Assembly: GCF_037975245.1 (NCBI RefSeq)
Contig: NC_092561.1
Location: 6,250,001-6,314,000 of the forward strand
Length of the DNA stretch: 64,000 nucleotides
Origin: Apostichopus japonicus
Taxonomy: Eukaryota; Echinodermata; Holothuroidea; Aspidochirotida; Stichopodidae
Reading direction: 5' to 3'
Shown: piece after piece, positions 46,201-60,000 of the stretch
Layout of the letters: each line of letters begins with the position of its first letter
How positions within the stretch are numbered: the first letter of the stretch is position 1
Notes under the pieces: model-generated
Database searches by the model: none
Told to the model about the DNA's origin: nothing
What the model saw: the letters and a program-made list of their open reading frames with translations, nothing else
Position numbers and translations under genes: made by a program

Positions 46201-47920
46201 ATTAGTGTTGTCGCGATATTACGATGTGCTTCAAATGCATCCAACATGTCGAAAAATACATTTCTTCTTTTTGCTCCAAATACCATTCTGTATGTATGCC
46301 ATGCCAGCCTTAATGATTTGGTGATATTTTAAAAACTAGATCACAAAACAAATACATTAGAAAACTGAGGTCAAATATGTGTCTTGTTGACACTGATCAT
46401 TGGCCTAAGGTATTGATGCCTGGACCAGGAACTTAATTCCTACTGGATTTTGTTGAGTATGTGTTTAACTAAAGTGGGCCTGCAGTCACTTGTCAGCCTC
46501 TGAAGAAGATCCTACTAGGATCGAAACATCAGGCCCACTTACTTTCAGGCATTGTCTTACACAGGCTCTTAAGTGGATAAGCATTTTCCTAACAGTTTTG
46601 TTTTATTTGGATTTGGATTTTGCTGAGTAGAAAATGAATTTGTCTTCTTCATACCATAGATTGCAATTTTATCGTTTGCGGCATAGAACAAAATTATGAT
46701 AGATAGAAATGGAAAATGTCATATCTTGACAACCACACATGTATTACATATTTTGTTTCTTTTGAAGCTTTGCAATTCTGAAAGCTCGCCCTCTCTATAA
46801 TACAGCATGAGCAATTCAAAGCCCAAATTTGAGCTACTGTATTTTAAGTAAAAATAAACAAAACAATTTGAACGGGGGGAAAATAGGATCTATGGTTTGA
46901 ATAATCGATAAGTGTTACTGTTTGTGGTCTACTTATTTGGTCTCGCAGAAGGTTAGACGGCAGACGACTTAGTAGGAACCTAACACGACGGTTCACATGT
47001 ATCCCAAGGGTGCCGCAAAGCTCTGCAGTAATTAGCCAAAATATCACAAACTGGGGGATTTGGGAAAAGTCGCTGCATAGCAAGGTAAAGCGATTTATGC
47101 AGTCAAAAACAAAAAATGTTTTAGCTTTGAAAGAAAAGCTTCAATTTGATCATGTTGAAAAATCATTGTAAGATGCATAGAGCACCTCCATTTACCCACA
47201 TAGGAGTGTAGCTCAGTGGTAAATGCCAGTGCCTTTCAATCACAAGGTCGCGAGTTTGAATCACTCCCAGATTAATGTATGACGTCCAGGTCTAGAGTTG
47301 TTGACAATTGACAATTCATAATCATGGACGTTAAATATGAATCTAAGAGACTGACTTCGGTCAGCTTGCGGCTTTGATAAGCCAATGATGGCTTCTTGGC
47401 GAGTTCCTGCTTGCAGGATGATCTAAAATACATACATACATACACCCACACACACACACATACATACTGTGTGTGAATCGTAATTATGTCTGCATCGCCG
47501 GAAGGACACTCTCTGCTCCCAAAGTAATATTATTCAAAGTTGGCCCAGAATCTTTCTTTCCTTTCTCGTCTTCGTTTCCTCTCTTGTTTTTGTCTTATCT
47601 TTGTTGCTGTAAGGAATGCTATCGGTTTGACCTAATTTGTCTGAAACATTACCCATTAGCTTGTTGGAGCACAGAATTGATATGAAAATTGAATAACGGT
47701 TGAATCCGGGCAATTTAGCCGGCTGTTCTACAAGGGAGAGTACTAAAAGTTGAGAGGATTTAGTTTTCGCGGCTATAAACGTCAATTCAAGCATGATAAA
47801 TTTGGAAGACGGGACTCTCACGGAACAATGTGCTGTATTGTCAATTAAAGATGTGCATAAAATATGAACCGTGTATTTAGTCTTGTAGGTATTCAAACTC
47901 AGGCAATGCATGCACTATAA

Positions 47921-47952
<32 letters not shown>

Positions 47953-47981
47953 ATTTATATATTTATTTATATATATATATG

Positions 47982-48015
<34 letters not shown>

Positions 48016-51000
48016 GATATATATGTATATATATATATATATCATACAGACATATACATAACTTTATATTTATGGCAGGTGTGATATATTTTTTCAAATG
48101 TTATATAAATTATACTCAAAATTATGAATTTTTGTTGCAGTTTAGTTTGTGTTCCTTTACCCATTGTGGGCAAACAATAGCTTTCAGACTATGTGAGGAT
48201 AACATTAGTTTTTATTTTTCTGGCAAAAAACCCACTTCCAAATGGCAGAAATGAATGTAAGTTCCTGCATAACCTGCAGAATAATTTAATGCATAATATT
48301 TTTCATGTGGCAAGTTTGAGCGTCACATAAATATCAACGCTAGATATTTCATCTTAAAAATATGCCGACTGCGTAATTATGTATGTATTCGTGTTACAAT
48401 GTTGACACATTGTACCATGAACACCCCATAAATTATTCCCTGCTAGTTGTCAATCACATCCTAGTTGCCTGATTCGATAACAAAGATGAATTTTCTAAAT
48501 TTTCGCAATGTATCTATGGCAACAGAAGGATATAAAGTTACAATCTTGCAGTATTTGAGCTGAAAAGTTGTCTTCCTGTCAGCGCATACAAACCATTTAT
48601 CCACACATACAGTTCATGAAAGATAAATCATATTCCTGAAAAGTATTTTTCATTTCTCTGGAAATGCTCAGGTGGGGAGTAGTAGAAGCTATAAATTTAT
48701 GTTCAAAATGGATCATTTCAAGGGAAAAAATGAATAACATGATTGAGCTAGTGTTACCAAAGATAAAGAAGTGGACTGCCATGATGTTCCATTTTCTTGG
48801 AGTAACAATGTATTTGTCAAAGCCCTTGACTGTAATGTTGGCTGACAGTCTCCTTCGTTCTTTTGTTGATATTATACTACATGTACTAGGAGACTTAGAC
48901 ATGTACTTGTTGTTTTTAATCAACCAATCAGAACAAGGTATTTTCATATTCTCTGTCAAATCTGAATTTGATGGTGGCTGACAGTCTCTAAGTAATCTTC
49001 CCTAATGATTAATATGACACTACATGTACTAGGAGACTTAGACAATGTATGTTTAATGTTTATCAACTAATCAGAACAAGGTATTTTCATGTTCTCTGTC
49101 AAGTCTGAATTTGATGGTGGCTGACAGTCTGTGAGTAATCTTCCCTAATGATTAATATGACACTACATGTACTAGCAGACTTAGACAATGTATGTGTAAT
49201 GTTTATCAACTAATCAGATCAAGGTATTTTCATGTTCTCTCTGTCTTGAATGTTGGCTGACAGTCTCTTCCAAGTCCTTTCCTACTTATTCCTTTTAGCT
49301 TTTGTTTTATAACATAAGATCTACAATAGTCTTTTGATTTAAATAAATTTGTGTCTGTTATGCCAATGGAATAAATACTGCATATGTTAAAAAAAAAATT
49401 TAAAAAAAAACCTGAAGGGAAGAATTCTATTTTGTCATCCTTCAGCAACCTTTTAAGACAAAATCCTACTGGTGTATAACCTTTTGGAAAAGGCCACCAC
49501 ACTGTTTTATCACCTAAAAGATAAGGGACACTTGCATAATTTGACAATTTTCATGTGTGATATTTAAAAAATATATCTACATAAATTGATTTAAGTAGTT
49601 AAGGTGTTTTCTTTTGGCAAGGTTAAGCTAAGTTGCAACTTTATCTATAAATTAATAGTTACACATTAATTGTTCTTTACTATACGTTTCATTAATGAAT
49701 GTCAACCACATGTATAATAATAATAATTTAAGGAATTGTGCATTTAATGAATAAAATTAATATTCTCAGCTGCTGAAGATTTGGTCAAACCAGAAGATAT
49801 CGAGCTCAGAGAGAAGCCAAACGGTGAGTAATTTTTTAGTTTTCTTTAGCCAAATTCTTGGTTTAACCTTCCATTACAGAAATTTTACCGTGTAAACTCG
49901 ATCGTGTTCACTATCTTCACAATCCGCTATTGCACTGCCCTCTATTTTAATTTCTGTTAAAGCTAACAATCTGAGCTCAATTAAAAAATTTCTAGTATTT
50001 GTAGGAAAACAATGCTAAAATACCTCTACACAAAATTAACCAAATTTCACGATTCTAAATAAAGGTGTGTCTATGTTTTTTTTAGGTCATTGAACCAGAT
50101 CAAAGTGGTGAAAACAGAAATGTGCTGGTGCATTATGCTGTCAAAAGTAGGATGCTAAGGGGGGGGGGGGGGGGCTGCAGCTTCATGCAGGCTGCATAGG
50201 ATGTAATCTTTTGTGCTGTACTGAGTGTCACACACAATTGGCATGACAGTTTCATACAATAGTCGCTGCTGAGATAATAATGCCTTTAGTTGTTTGGTAT
50301 TGGTTCAGCCTTTTCTTTTTTTTTTGTTCTCCAATGCATAGCAACTTAAAATAGTTTAAAGCCTTTATTTGTGACCAAAATAGCGAACCAACGCAAACTT
50401 AACTCGTAACTCTTAAATAATACAATAAAAATAGTAATAATAATCATTATAAATGGCGGATTTTGCAGCTACTGCAGATTTTCTTTTGACATGGTGCCAA
50501 TTTAACTGAAAAACAAAAACAAAAAAACTGTGATATAAGTTATATGGTTGGAAAAACCATAAATTTGATGTCCATTAAAATTTATGATTTAAATTCATTG
50601 TATCATGATATTGTTTCCTCCATTCTGTTTCTGTCTAACGTTTCTTACTAAAAAATAGAAAAATGATAAAAAAATAAAGAAAAATAACATAGTTTATTGT
50701 AATATGTGTTTATCATTATGTGCATTCATATCGATCAAAAGTGGTTGTTGAGCTTATATCTTCGACTAACCAAACAGCAATCGGGAAAGAAATGAAATAT
50801 GATGCAAACGACTGCATCTTCCCGGTTTTCACCCCATCTTTTTTTCTCGTTTTTTTTCCTTGGATCTCTTTTGAAGTTTTTTGACGTGTCAATCAAGCTG
50901 ATACTATTAGCACAACGCATTTCCCAACTGTATAATAAACCAGCTTTTAAAAAAGGCAAGTTTCTTTTAATCCCATCCATCTCACATGGATGAAATCTTG

Positions 51001-54000
51001 ACAGAGTACAGAGCTTCAGCGGTCTCGGGGATAATTACCTCAAAGGAGATGTTAAATTTAACATCTCTTGACATGTATTAAATGAAATTTTCGATCAAGA
51101 ACGTCATCGAATTAAACACATCCTCCTCGGACAAAACAAAAGGGAAAGAAGTCTGCTCGAATACCGTCTCCCTATGAAAAAAAAAAATAAGGAAAAAAAA
51201 ATATAAAAAAAACTTATCCTCGATATAAAGCACCTACCAGGTTAAGTAGTAAATCACTTTTCACACATGAGATGAGAGAGAAAGAAAAACCCTATCCGTC
51301 TCTTTCGTTTTTCGAAAGAGAGAAATCAAATCACAGAGGCTCTTCTAAGTCACATGACCATAGTTCATTTGATTGATATCTCTAGAGATGCCTCTCTCCC
51401 GATTCGAGGCGGCCGGTTCACCCTCCGGCTATGAGATGCACGCAGCAGCGAGCTTCTTCTCATCTCAACCTTGTTTTCCTTTTAACAGTTGTTTCTTTAT
51501 CCTAACCTGGCAATCTGCTCGGAGGTTTTTTTTTCTTCTTCTTTCTTTTTGATCGTGACGTGCGACATCATCTTGCTCTCTCTCTCGCTATCTCTCTGTT
51601 CTCCTTTCCAGTGTCTCTTCATTTTTAACATCGTCGTCACAATTCTTTGGTTTGCGTGCACTGCCAGTACTAATTTTTTGCCTACGAGTGAAAAAATGCT
51701 CTGCTGTTTCGCAGGTACGTCTAGAGACCGTCTGTAAAATTTTGTGTCCAGATATTTATTTGTAAAGAAGGTTTTTAAAAAACCAGAGATGCAGTCTGTC
51801 GGTAAGTGTTTACCATAGAATTTGGAATTAATAATATGCTTTTGTTTGCAAGTTGTTTTGGCTTTTGTTTGTTTTCACTTTTGTGTTATTGTTTTTTTTG
51901 GGGGGGGGGGGGATTATGCTAGATTGGAGTTTAAGAAGTTTGACAGTAGAAGTGCTGCATATAATTTGTTTTGTGATTAAATAATAATAATTTATCCCCA
52001 AAATAAAGTTAATAATTATGTTGATGAATTTATCATTAAATTATTAAACCAATTGGTAATGTACCAATGAAAGTCTCTTAATAGCAATATATTAATTTAC
52101 AAATTTTATTAATTCTTGATTTATTTAATATGCATTTTAATTATTTATTTTGCAAATAAATTTAAAGTAATACTAGCCCTTTAAGTGAAGTTTATGAATA
52201 GCTTGGAAATCCTTTTAACAATATTAAACATCAGAATGTTAATTAATATTTCATTTACAATGAGGTAAACCTATTTTCAATATATAATGAATCATTCACT
52301 AAATTTCGAAGAAATTGAATTGTTTCAAACAACTACAGCAATTTTGTTTCTCCTTGGAGAGAAAATACAATGATCTGAGTCATTGACTGAGTCAGGAACA
52401 AAAATGAAATGATTTGTTTCAATAAAACTTCCTGATATATAGTATACTTCAGATCATAACATAAGATTTAGTAAAGAAACATAAACAGTTGATTCAAAAT
52501 GGGTTACCTTTTCTTTCTTAATTTGGCTCTATTTCTTGAGAATTTCATATTGCCTTCTTGATAATCTTGAATGAACATTATTATTAGTTTTTGTTTGGAG
52601 CAAATTTACATAATTTGCAACATGTACTTTCTTGAAAATATTTATCGATAATACTGTAGATTGGTCTCAACAGGGTGGCATTTAATATATAGCTCAATGT
52701 TGAAGTTATGAACATCTGAGTGGCCATTATTTGCTTGTTTTTGGCATATTTGTGTCCTGGAGTAATGATTTACCAGTTTACATAATTAAATATACATGTA
52801 TGGTAACAAAACCATAGCATGTTTGGGGGAAAATATCAGATCCTTTCCTTATCCGTAATAGGTCCAAAATATATTTTATTGATTGGTTTGGTTTAAAATT
52901 TTCATCAGGTATTTTCCTAACGATGCTTATACTTTATGAATATTGCAAGATCTGTTTGTGCAGGTCGAGGGTCAAACCATTACACTTTTTTGTCCCATTT
53001 TGTACAAAATTGCCCTGTTTTCTTGCAGAGAAATTCAAGCAGGCACAATCTCATCGTTGACAAATCATCTAGAAATTCAAAATTCAGATCATGATCAGTT
53101 AGAGGAGGATGAAAACATGCCTTAACATAAATCACCTCTTTAGCTTTCTCTTATCTTTCTGTTTCAACCTCACAAAATAAAGTTCGCTTTCTGAATATTT
53201 TGAAGTAAATTTTACTGGAATCCCATACGGTAGTTGATCCAAGAGTGTTTTTAGCTTTGTGCTGCTAAATTGCAATTCTGAATGAATGGGGTGCTTGAGA
53301 TTGGTAAATTATGACTTTGTAACTTCAGGACTTGGGAGGGAAATGCAAACAATGTAAGACAAGCAAATTGTGAAAGACTTGATTTCTGTTTCGTAAATTC
53401 TTCTTCTACAGTAATTCTGAAACCAACATTTTTGGAACTTTTTTGTACCCTTTCATCCCATTTGGTTTTTTACGCAAATTGAAAATGAATATTACATACA
53501 TGATATATATACATATGTTGATATAGATATGAAACAGTAATGAGTTGGAAAATCCAGAACAGAGAAAAAACCTTACAGCCTCCACTGGGATTCGAACCCG
53601 GGCCTCTCAGCTCTTGCTTTATATGCAGACACCTTAACCAACTAGGCCGTAGATGCTGATTGTATGTCCAAAGGTTCCAAACCAGTAAGGAAGGTTGCAT
53701 TCCATTGTAAGCTTTTGCCACCTGTATTGAACAATACTAGTTCTGTTTTGGTGACATATGTTTGCCTCACTTTAGAGATCAAACATGATGCTAACCAACT
53801 CGAAATCATTCGTGAATCCTAAGGCCGGATCTCCAAAGAGATACTTTGAACAGACCCTGTTAAATGAATTGGAAATAAATGACAAACTCAAATGAATTTT
53901 TGAAACGGTAATGAAAGAACAATGCAATATATATATATGTTTTTTACTCTTTCCTTCTTTAAATTATACATTTTTCTTTATTTTTGTAGGAGATCATCCC

Positions 54001-57000
54001 GGTGAGGGAGAATTTGCTGAAGAGTACAGTGACTATGGCTCCATCAAATCAGGTTTGCTATTAACTTCCAGTCATCATTTCAAAAGCTAATCTCAGGGGT
54101 GGATCCAGGATTGCTAAAACTTGGGAAGAAATAATGGCCCTATGTGGTCGCTGAACCCCCCCCCCCCCCATGAAAAAGACAGTTATAAATGTTAAGTGGT
54201 GCACTATAAGGCAGTCTATAACTAAGGTCTACTTGCAAGGTTTTGTTAATAACTTAACTTTGATTTTTGTTTGAGGTTGAAAAGGGGGAAGGGTCACACT
54301 CCCCCACCTTTTGGTTCAGTGTCAACTTCTTTATAAAACGAACCTTAATCATGCTGGAGGACTAACATTTATATTTCAAAAACTGTGACAGAGGGCTTAG
54401 CCCTGTGCAGCCCCACCCCCCCCCTCCCCCGCCATACATACTTTCCAATTTACCGTTTAAGCCTTCTTCAGGTCTTCTTTCATTGTCTTAGGAAATTTTT
54501 ACAATATTAATAGAAAAGTCAAGGTCAACATTTATTTTTGATATGTTAAAGAGGAACATAATCTAAGCATTCTGGTGAAATTTCATTCAATTCCTATGTA
54601 CCGTTTTTGAGATATTGACAGTTGAAATTGCCTCCTTTCGTACCAAAAGTGAACTTGGAGCAAACAGGTGTGACATCATTGTTGCACACTGAAAAATAAT
54701 GTTTCGTTTTCCTTTAAAATTTACGCCTTATTTTATACTCCACAATTGGATGCATCCATAATGTGCATGTACCATAGGTATTGATATTTTATAAACTTCA
54801 CATCCCCTTTAGACAAACTAGTAACCCTATCCAATCCAAGGTCAAATCAATAGACTGGTAAATAAAGAAAAAACAAAACATTATTTGTCATTGTGCAACT
54901 ATGACATCACACCTGTTTGCTTCAAGTTCACTTTTGGTAGAATATCAGATAATTTCAACTGTCAATATCTCAAAAACGGTACATAATAATTAAATGCAAA
55001 TATTACTAGAATGCTTAGATTATGTTCCTCTTTAACATATCCAAAATAAATTTTGACTAGGACTTTTCTTTAAACAATCATGTTCTTTATTTTCAATACT
55101 GTATGTAGTAAACTTACAAAAAACTATGTGTAGAAAAATAATTGTTGGTGATAAATTGATAAAAGTGAATTCCGTTTCGGTGGCAAATCTCATTCTTTGA
55201 TGTCAATTGTTGCTTTGTGTGTACAAAGTACGTTTGCTATTGTGTTTGTGTTTTGTTTTCGCATTTTTCTCGTTTTCTTTATAAATCAAGTTATTCGTAA
55301 CACATCTCACCAATCTGGTCTTGTTCATTTTATAGATAATATTGTGCCATTTGATATGCCAAACATAAGCTTGGAATTTAATGAGGCAAGTTTTCCCATG
55401 AGAACATCGGTAGAAATATTTTAGTTGTTTTGAACAATGACAACAATTTGACATATATAGTCAAAAATGTGTCAATGTGTGTTAGTGTTTGCTTCATCAT
55501 TGATATAAATCAGTATTTAGAAGTTTCTGCTATTATAGTATAATATTTGCAGGTTTTTAATTGATAGCATGTTTTTATTTGGAGTGTCAAAGACATTGTT
55601 TACAAAACATATGGATGTATGCAGTGAGTCTTTCTGGAAATTTTTTAAAAGAGGATTATGATTGTAATTTTGACAAATATGACGTTGTTTGAGGCCGTAA
55701 CCATGGCAGTACTTTTGGTGATTATAAAAAATAAAAATAAAAATTTAAGTGATGCAAATGAGAAGAAAAATTAAGAATTTTTTAATAACTAATTTTAGAG
55801 ATATTCATCATTTCTGATTGATAGTTTGGGTAGCGTCTGGGGTAATGGAACTTTCCAAACATGCTCAAAATCTAACAAGGGACCTATACTATCGGTCATA
55901 TCTCAAGTTCCACAAAATTTGAAAAGCTGCAGTTTCTGGTTGCAGATCATAACTGTACCGTGAGTCCATCACTAGTGGTATATATATACAATTTCATTCG
56001 CAGTTGTAGAAGAAGAGATCTTTGGAGACTTATATCAAACGTTTCAAGTCAATTTGTGTTTTCTAAAACATGATTATTGTTCAGGGAAACGATTTAGTCA
56101 AACACCCAAAGCCTCAGACTGTTCATCAGATGTGTGTGCAGCCTGGCGCGCTTTCAAGAGACTTTTTTGTACCTTTAATATTAAAAAATAGTTCAGTACA
56201 GATTATGCACATTAGGACCAATAAGACAGCGCCCTCAGTGTTCATTTTTTACTTACAAGATTTTTCTATACCCAGGTAATATTAGGTAACAATTTTGAGA
56301 AGGGGGAGGGGAGCACAAACCTGGAAGGGAAGTTGGACATCATGTGACTGATTTGAGGCTCAGGGCAAACCTCAAATTTATCTCAAAACTGTCCAATAAA
56401 AAAGATCCTCTGTACTTTCAGTTCCACATATCGCCATATCTGAATTTCTTTTCAACAGCACAGGGCACTTTTGATAATTTTAACTATGTACAGTCTAATT
56501 TAATTCTAATTCAACAAAAGGGCACTTTTAACAAAAAGCTACTACTTAATTTATACAAAACTAGAAAAGGGATATTACTGTTCTCTATGAAGCAAGTTAC
56601 AACTTTGTAATATGAATTGGGGCGACTGCAAGGTATTTCACAATACTGGGGGAGGGAAGGGGGTGGGGGGTTGAAATGTACTTCCAGTGCCCTAATACCC
56701 TACTTTGGCACTGTTGGAAATTTGACTGGTATTAGAGTATTGTTCTTACTAAACTATATGGTTAAAATATATACATATACTGTATATATATATATATATA
56801 TATCTATATATATATCTATAAATATATATCTATATATAGATATTTATCTATATATAGATATATCTATATATATATATACAGTATATATCTATCTATATCT
56901 ATAAATAAATATATATATATATAGATATATATACAGTACAGGCTCTGATAAGCTGCTAACTACAAATAAATTGTTCAGTTTCGAGATCAAAATTGATATG

Positions 57001-60000
57001 ATCCAATATTCTATAACCCCAATTGATGTGAATCTTAATGCAACTTATCACGACTTAAATATAAAACAGAATTAAAGTGTACTGTAGGATGGAGAAAATC
57101 CCAGCTTTCCATTATAATCAGTAAATCAACGACCCCAAAAAGAGAGGAAGAAAGATTAACCAAAAAAAAAGAGAAAAAAAAAATTGAGGCTCCTTAATGG
57201 ATGGCATCATGCCAGAGGGTGTTAAACGAAAAGTGACAGAAAGACGAGGAAAATAATCGCTTAAAACCGTGAGAGTTGACACGTTTGCATGCGTTTATCC
57301 TCTCAAAGACCTCTCAGGAACCAGGTTAAATAATTTACAAGCGCTCTTATCCGGGTTTCATCGCGAACGGCTCGACATTCTACAAGGAGAATTTTTGTAT
57401 CTAGGCAAAGAGTATATATACCCAGGAGGGAAGCCCACTTTTAAAGGTAATATATATCGGCTAGGATATTTCTTTGGGTCGAAGAGAAGCCTATATATTT
57501 TCGAAATATCAGACGTTCGTTTGCCTTATATATTTCCACGCCATCCCTCACTGGGATATATTATACTCGAATTCTAAAATATAGAGTTACTGAATTTGGT
57601 TTGGTGGGAGAATTAAGGGAACATAGAAGGGTGAATTTTTTACCACCCCCCCCAAAAGAAAAAAATGTATGAGACTATGACAGTATTAACTTTTCAAAGG
57701 CTCCCTGGTTTCATTATTTAAGAGTTTAGTCATAGTTTCAAATTTCTACAATTGAGGCTCCCCTTGCTAGCGCCTAGATAGGTTTGATATACAGATAAGG
57801 GCGACCGACTTTCTGAAAGAGGACAATCAAATCATGATGCCCTCTGCATTCTGGAATTTGGCTGATAACAGGAATCGTAAAAAAAATTGAGTAAAATGAA
57901 GGAGAGAGGTAAGAGAAAGAATAGTTAAAACTATTTTAATTGTGAGAATTTTTATGGAATATAAACAGGTAAGTGAGAAAAAGTGCTGTTATATTCAACT
58001 GCCACATGAAGCAAGTTGCATAATAATATTAATAATTATAATAAACCGGCAGTTATTTTTACGACGCTTAAGCGAACACGAATGTGGGAGAAGCTCGCAA
58101 GGGCTTTATCGATTACAACTTACACGTCGGGTGGCTTCCAATTCAAACATTTTAACTCAAATTTGAATTTTCAGATGGGAAAAACGTAGATTGCTCGTGG
58201 ATGAAAAAAACCACCTCACTATGACCCGGCCGGGTATCGAACCCGGTACCCCCCCTGATTGCTAAGCCTCATTACTTCAAATGCCACTGCCTATATCCAC
58301 TAGTATAGGCCAAAGCATCATAGTGTGCTAAGTTGAAGTAATATGTGAATGAATGGCCGCTCTTCCTCATTCCCCTTCTCCTCCCCCCCCCCTACCCCCA
58401 AATGTGAGGATTTTTTTAAAAATATATAGTATGTATGTATTTTAGATCCTCCTGCATGCAGGAACTCCTGAAGAAGCCACATTGGCTTAGATTCATATTT
58501 AACGTCCATGATTATGAATTGTCAACAACTCTGTAACTGGACGACATACTTTAATTTTTGGAGTGACTCGAACCGGGGAATAGTTTCTAATACAGACGAC
58601 TGAAACGATATTCTGTTCCTATTATTGACCGTCCATTCTTTTCTACTTACATGCTACTAAGCAAAATGATGAATGTACGTATTGCCAAAATATTAGTCCA
58701 CTCTCAAAGATCAAAGAATGATCAATTTGTAAACATCCTGTGTCCTGTCTCTGTGTGTTTGGCAACCATTATTGTTCCTCAAACGCTGACTACATGTGTG
58801 TCCGTAAAGATGACAGCTAGAGCTCTTTGTAGGTTAAAATTGCGTCAAATTTGACATATAGATGGATTCTACGATGCTCTGATTTTTGTAACAGCTTTAG
58901 CAGACTGATTGTGGTCGATTCCCTGGTTAGGACCGAAATCCTGGACACTGTTGAACTTACTGCATTAATCAATTGCAAATTTCACCATGGAGAGCCTAGA
59001 GGTATTTGAAAACTAAGCAACCATAGTCCTTCTTCAATAGAACCTATGAGAAGAATGGAGAGTTCACTCATCAATGTATTTGTTGAGTAAATTTTAAAGG
59101 TGGCTGGAGGGGGGGGTGGGGCTAGGTCGGACCCCTCCTCCTACCCTTGTCCTTGTCTTCATGCAAATCATAGTAACTCCTAAAGTTGCTGTAAACAAAA
59201 ATTCAAAATAAGATATTTCATGCTAAACCAATTTTAGCGTCTCTCTTGCATATAGCCACCAATTACGAACTGCCTGGCTAGCTCGGTAAATAATGTTCCA
59301 AAATAAAGCATAATTTAGAACAATTGTTGTCATTGAATTCCGACTATTTAAGGTCAGTGGTTTAAACTCCACCTCTAGCCAATATTATTTCTCTTTGCTC
59401 TGTCAAATCTGACTTGTATGAATAGAAGTACTAATGTGGAGGTCTACTCGAACAAAATGAGACAAACAAGCAAAATTCTTCCAGAATATCAGTTCAAAAA
59501 TATCAGTGTAAGTACAAACATAAGAATACAAATAAAGTAAAGGGCGGTGGAGCAAACAGCAACAGCGTGAAACGGTGTTCACTCTCACATCTCGATGGCT
59601 ATTACAGAACGAGACACTAGTTAAATCTTCGTTAAAGTAATTATAAAAACAGCAAGGATATTTGAATGGACCCTTCCTGTCTGTAGATTCTATAGCAAGT
59701 GGCGTGGATTTGTGGTTAAGGCAAGAAAGTTACGCAAGAAAGTTACGCAACAGGTAGAACACTACCACTAGACGTGATTTATAAACAAAGGACACCTTTC
59801 ATTTACCAAGACAGTACATGCGTGGCAACAAGCTATGAAATCATGAATATTCAAGAAGGGTGAAAGTCAAGACTTTCGTAAAACAAAGGAAATAATTTAC
59901 ATGATCCTTCACACTAATATCATCCTTGAAAAGAATAAGCAGGACGGTGTCGAACCCTTCTGCTGCCTCTTCCATCCCTCTCCTCGTCTGTGCCTCTTCC

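Noticed and set aside
47910-48254. Open frame of repeated Tyr-Ile on the plus strand
   Set aside because: Direct translation of a TA microsatellite.
53575-53665. Functional tRNA gene
   Set aside because: A and B boxes are good, but acceptor pairing and the anticodon arm are poor; a SINE head is the simpler explanation.
56617-56904. Open frame with a Tyr-Ile-rich C terminus
   Set aside because: Translation of a poly-G run followed by a TA/TATC microsatellite.
57269-57577. 102-codon plus-strand open frame
   Set aside because: Considered as an extra exon, but the flanking splice signals do not keep the phase-1 frame and no domain is visible.
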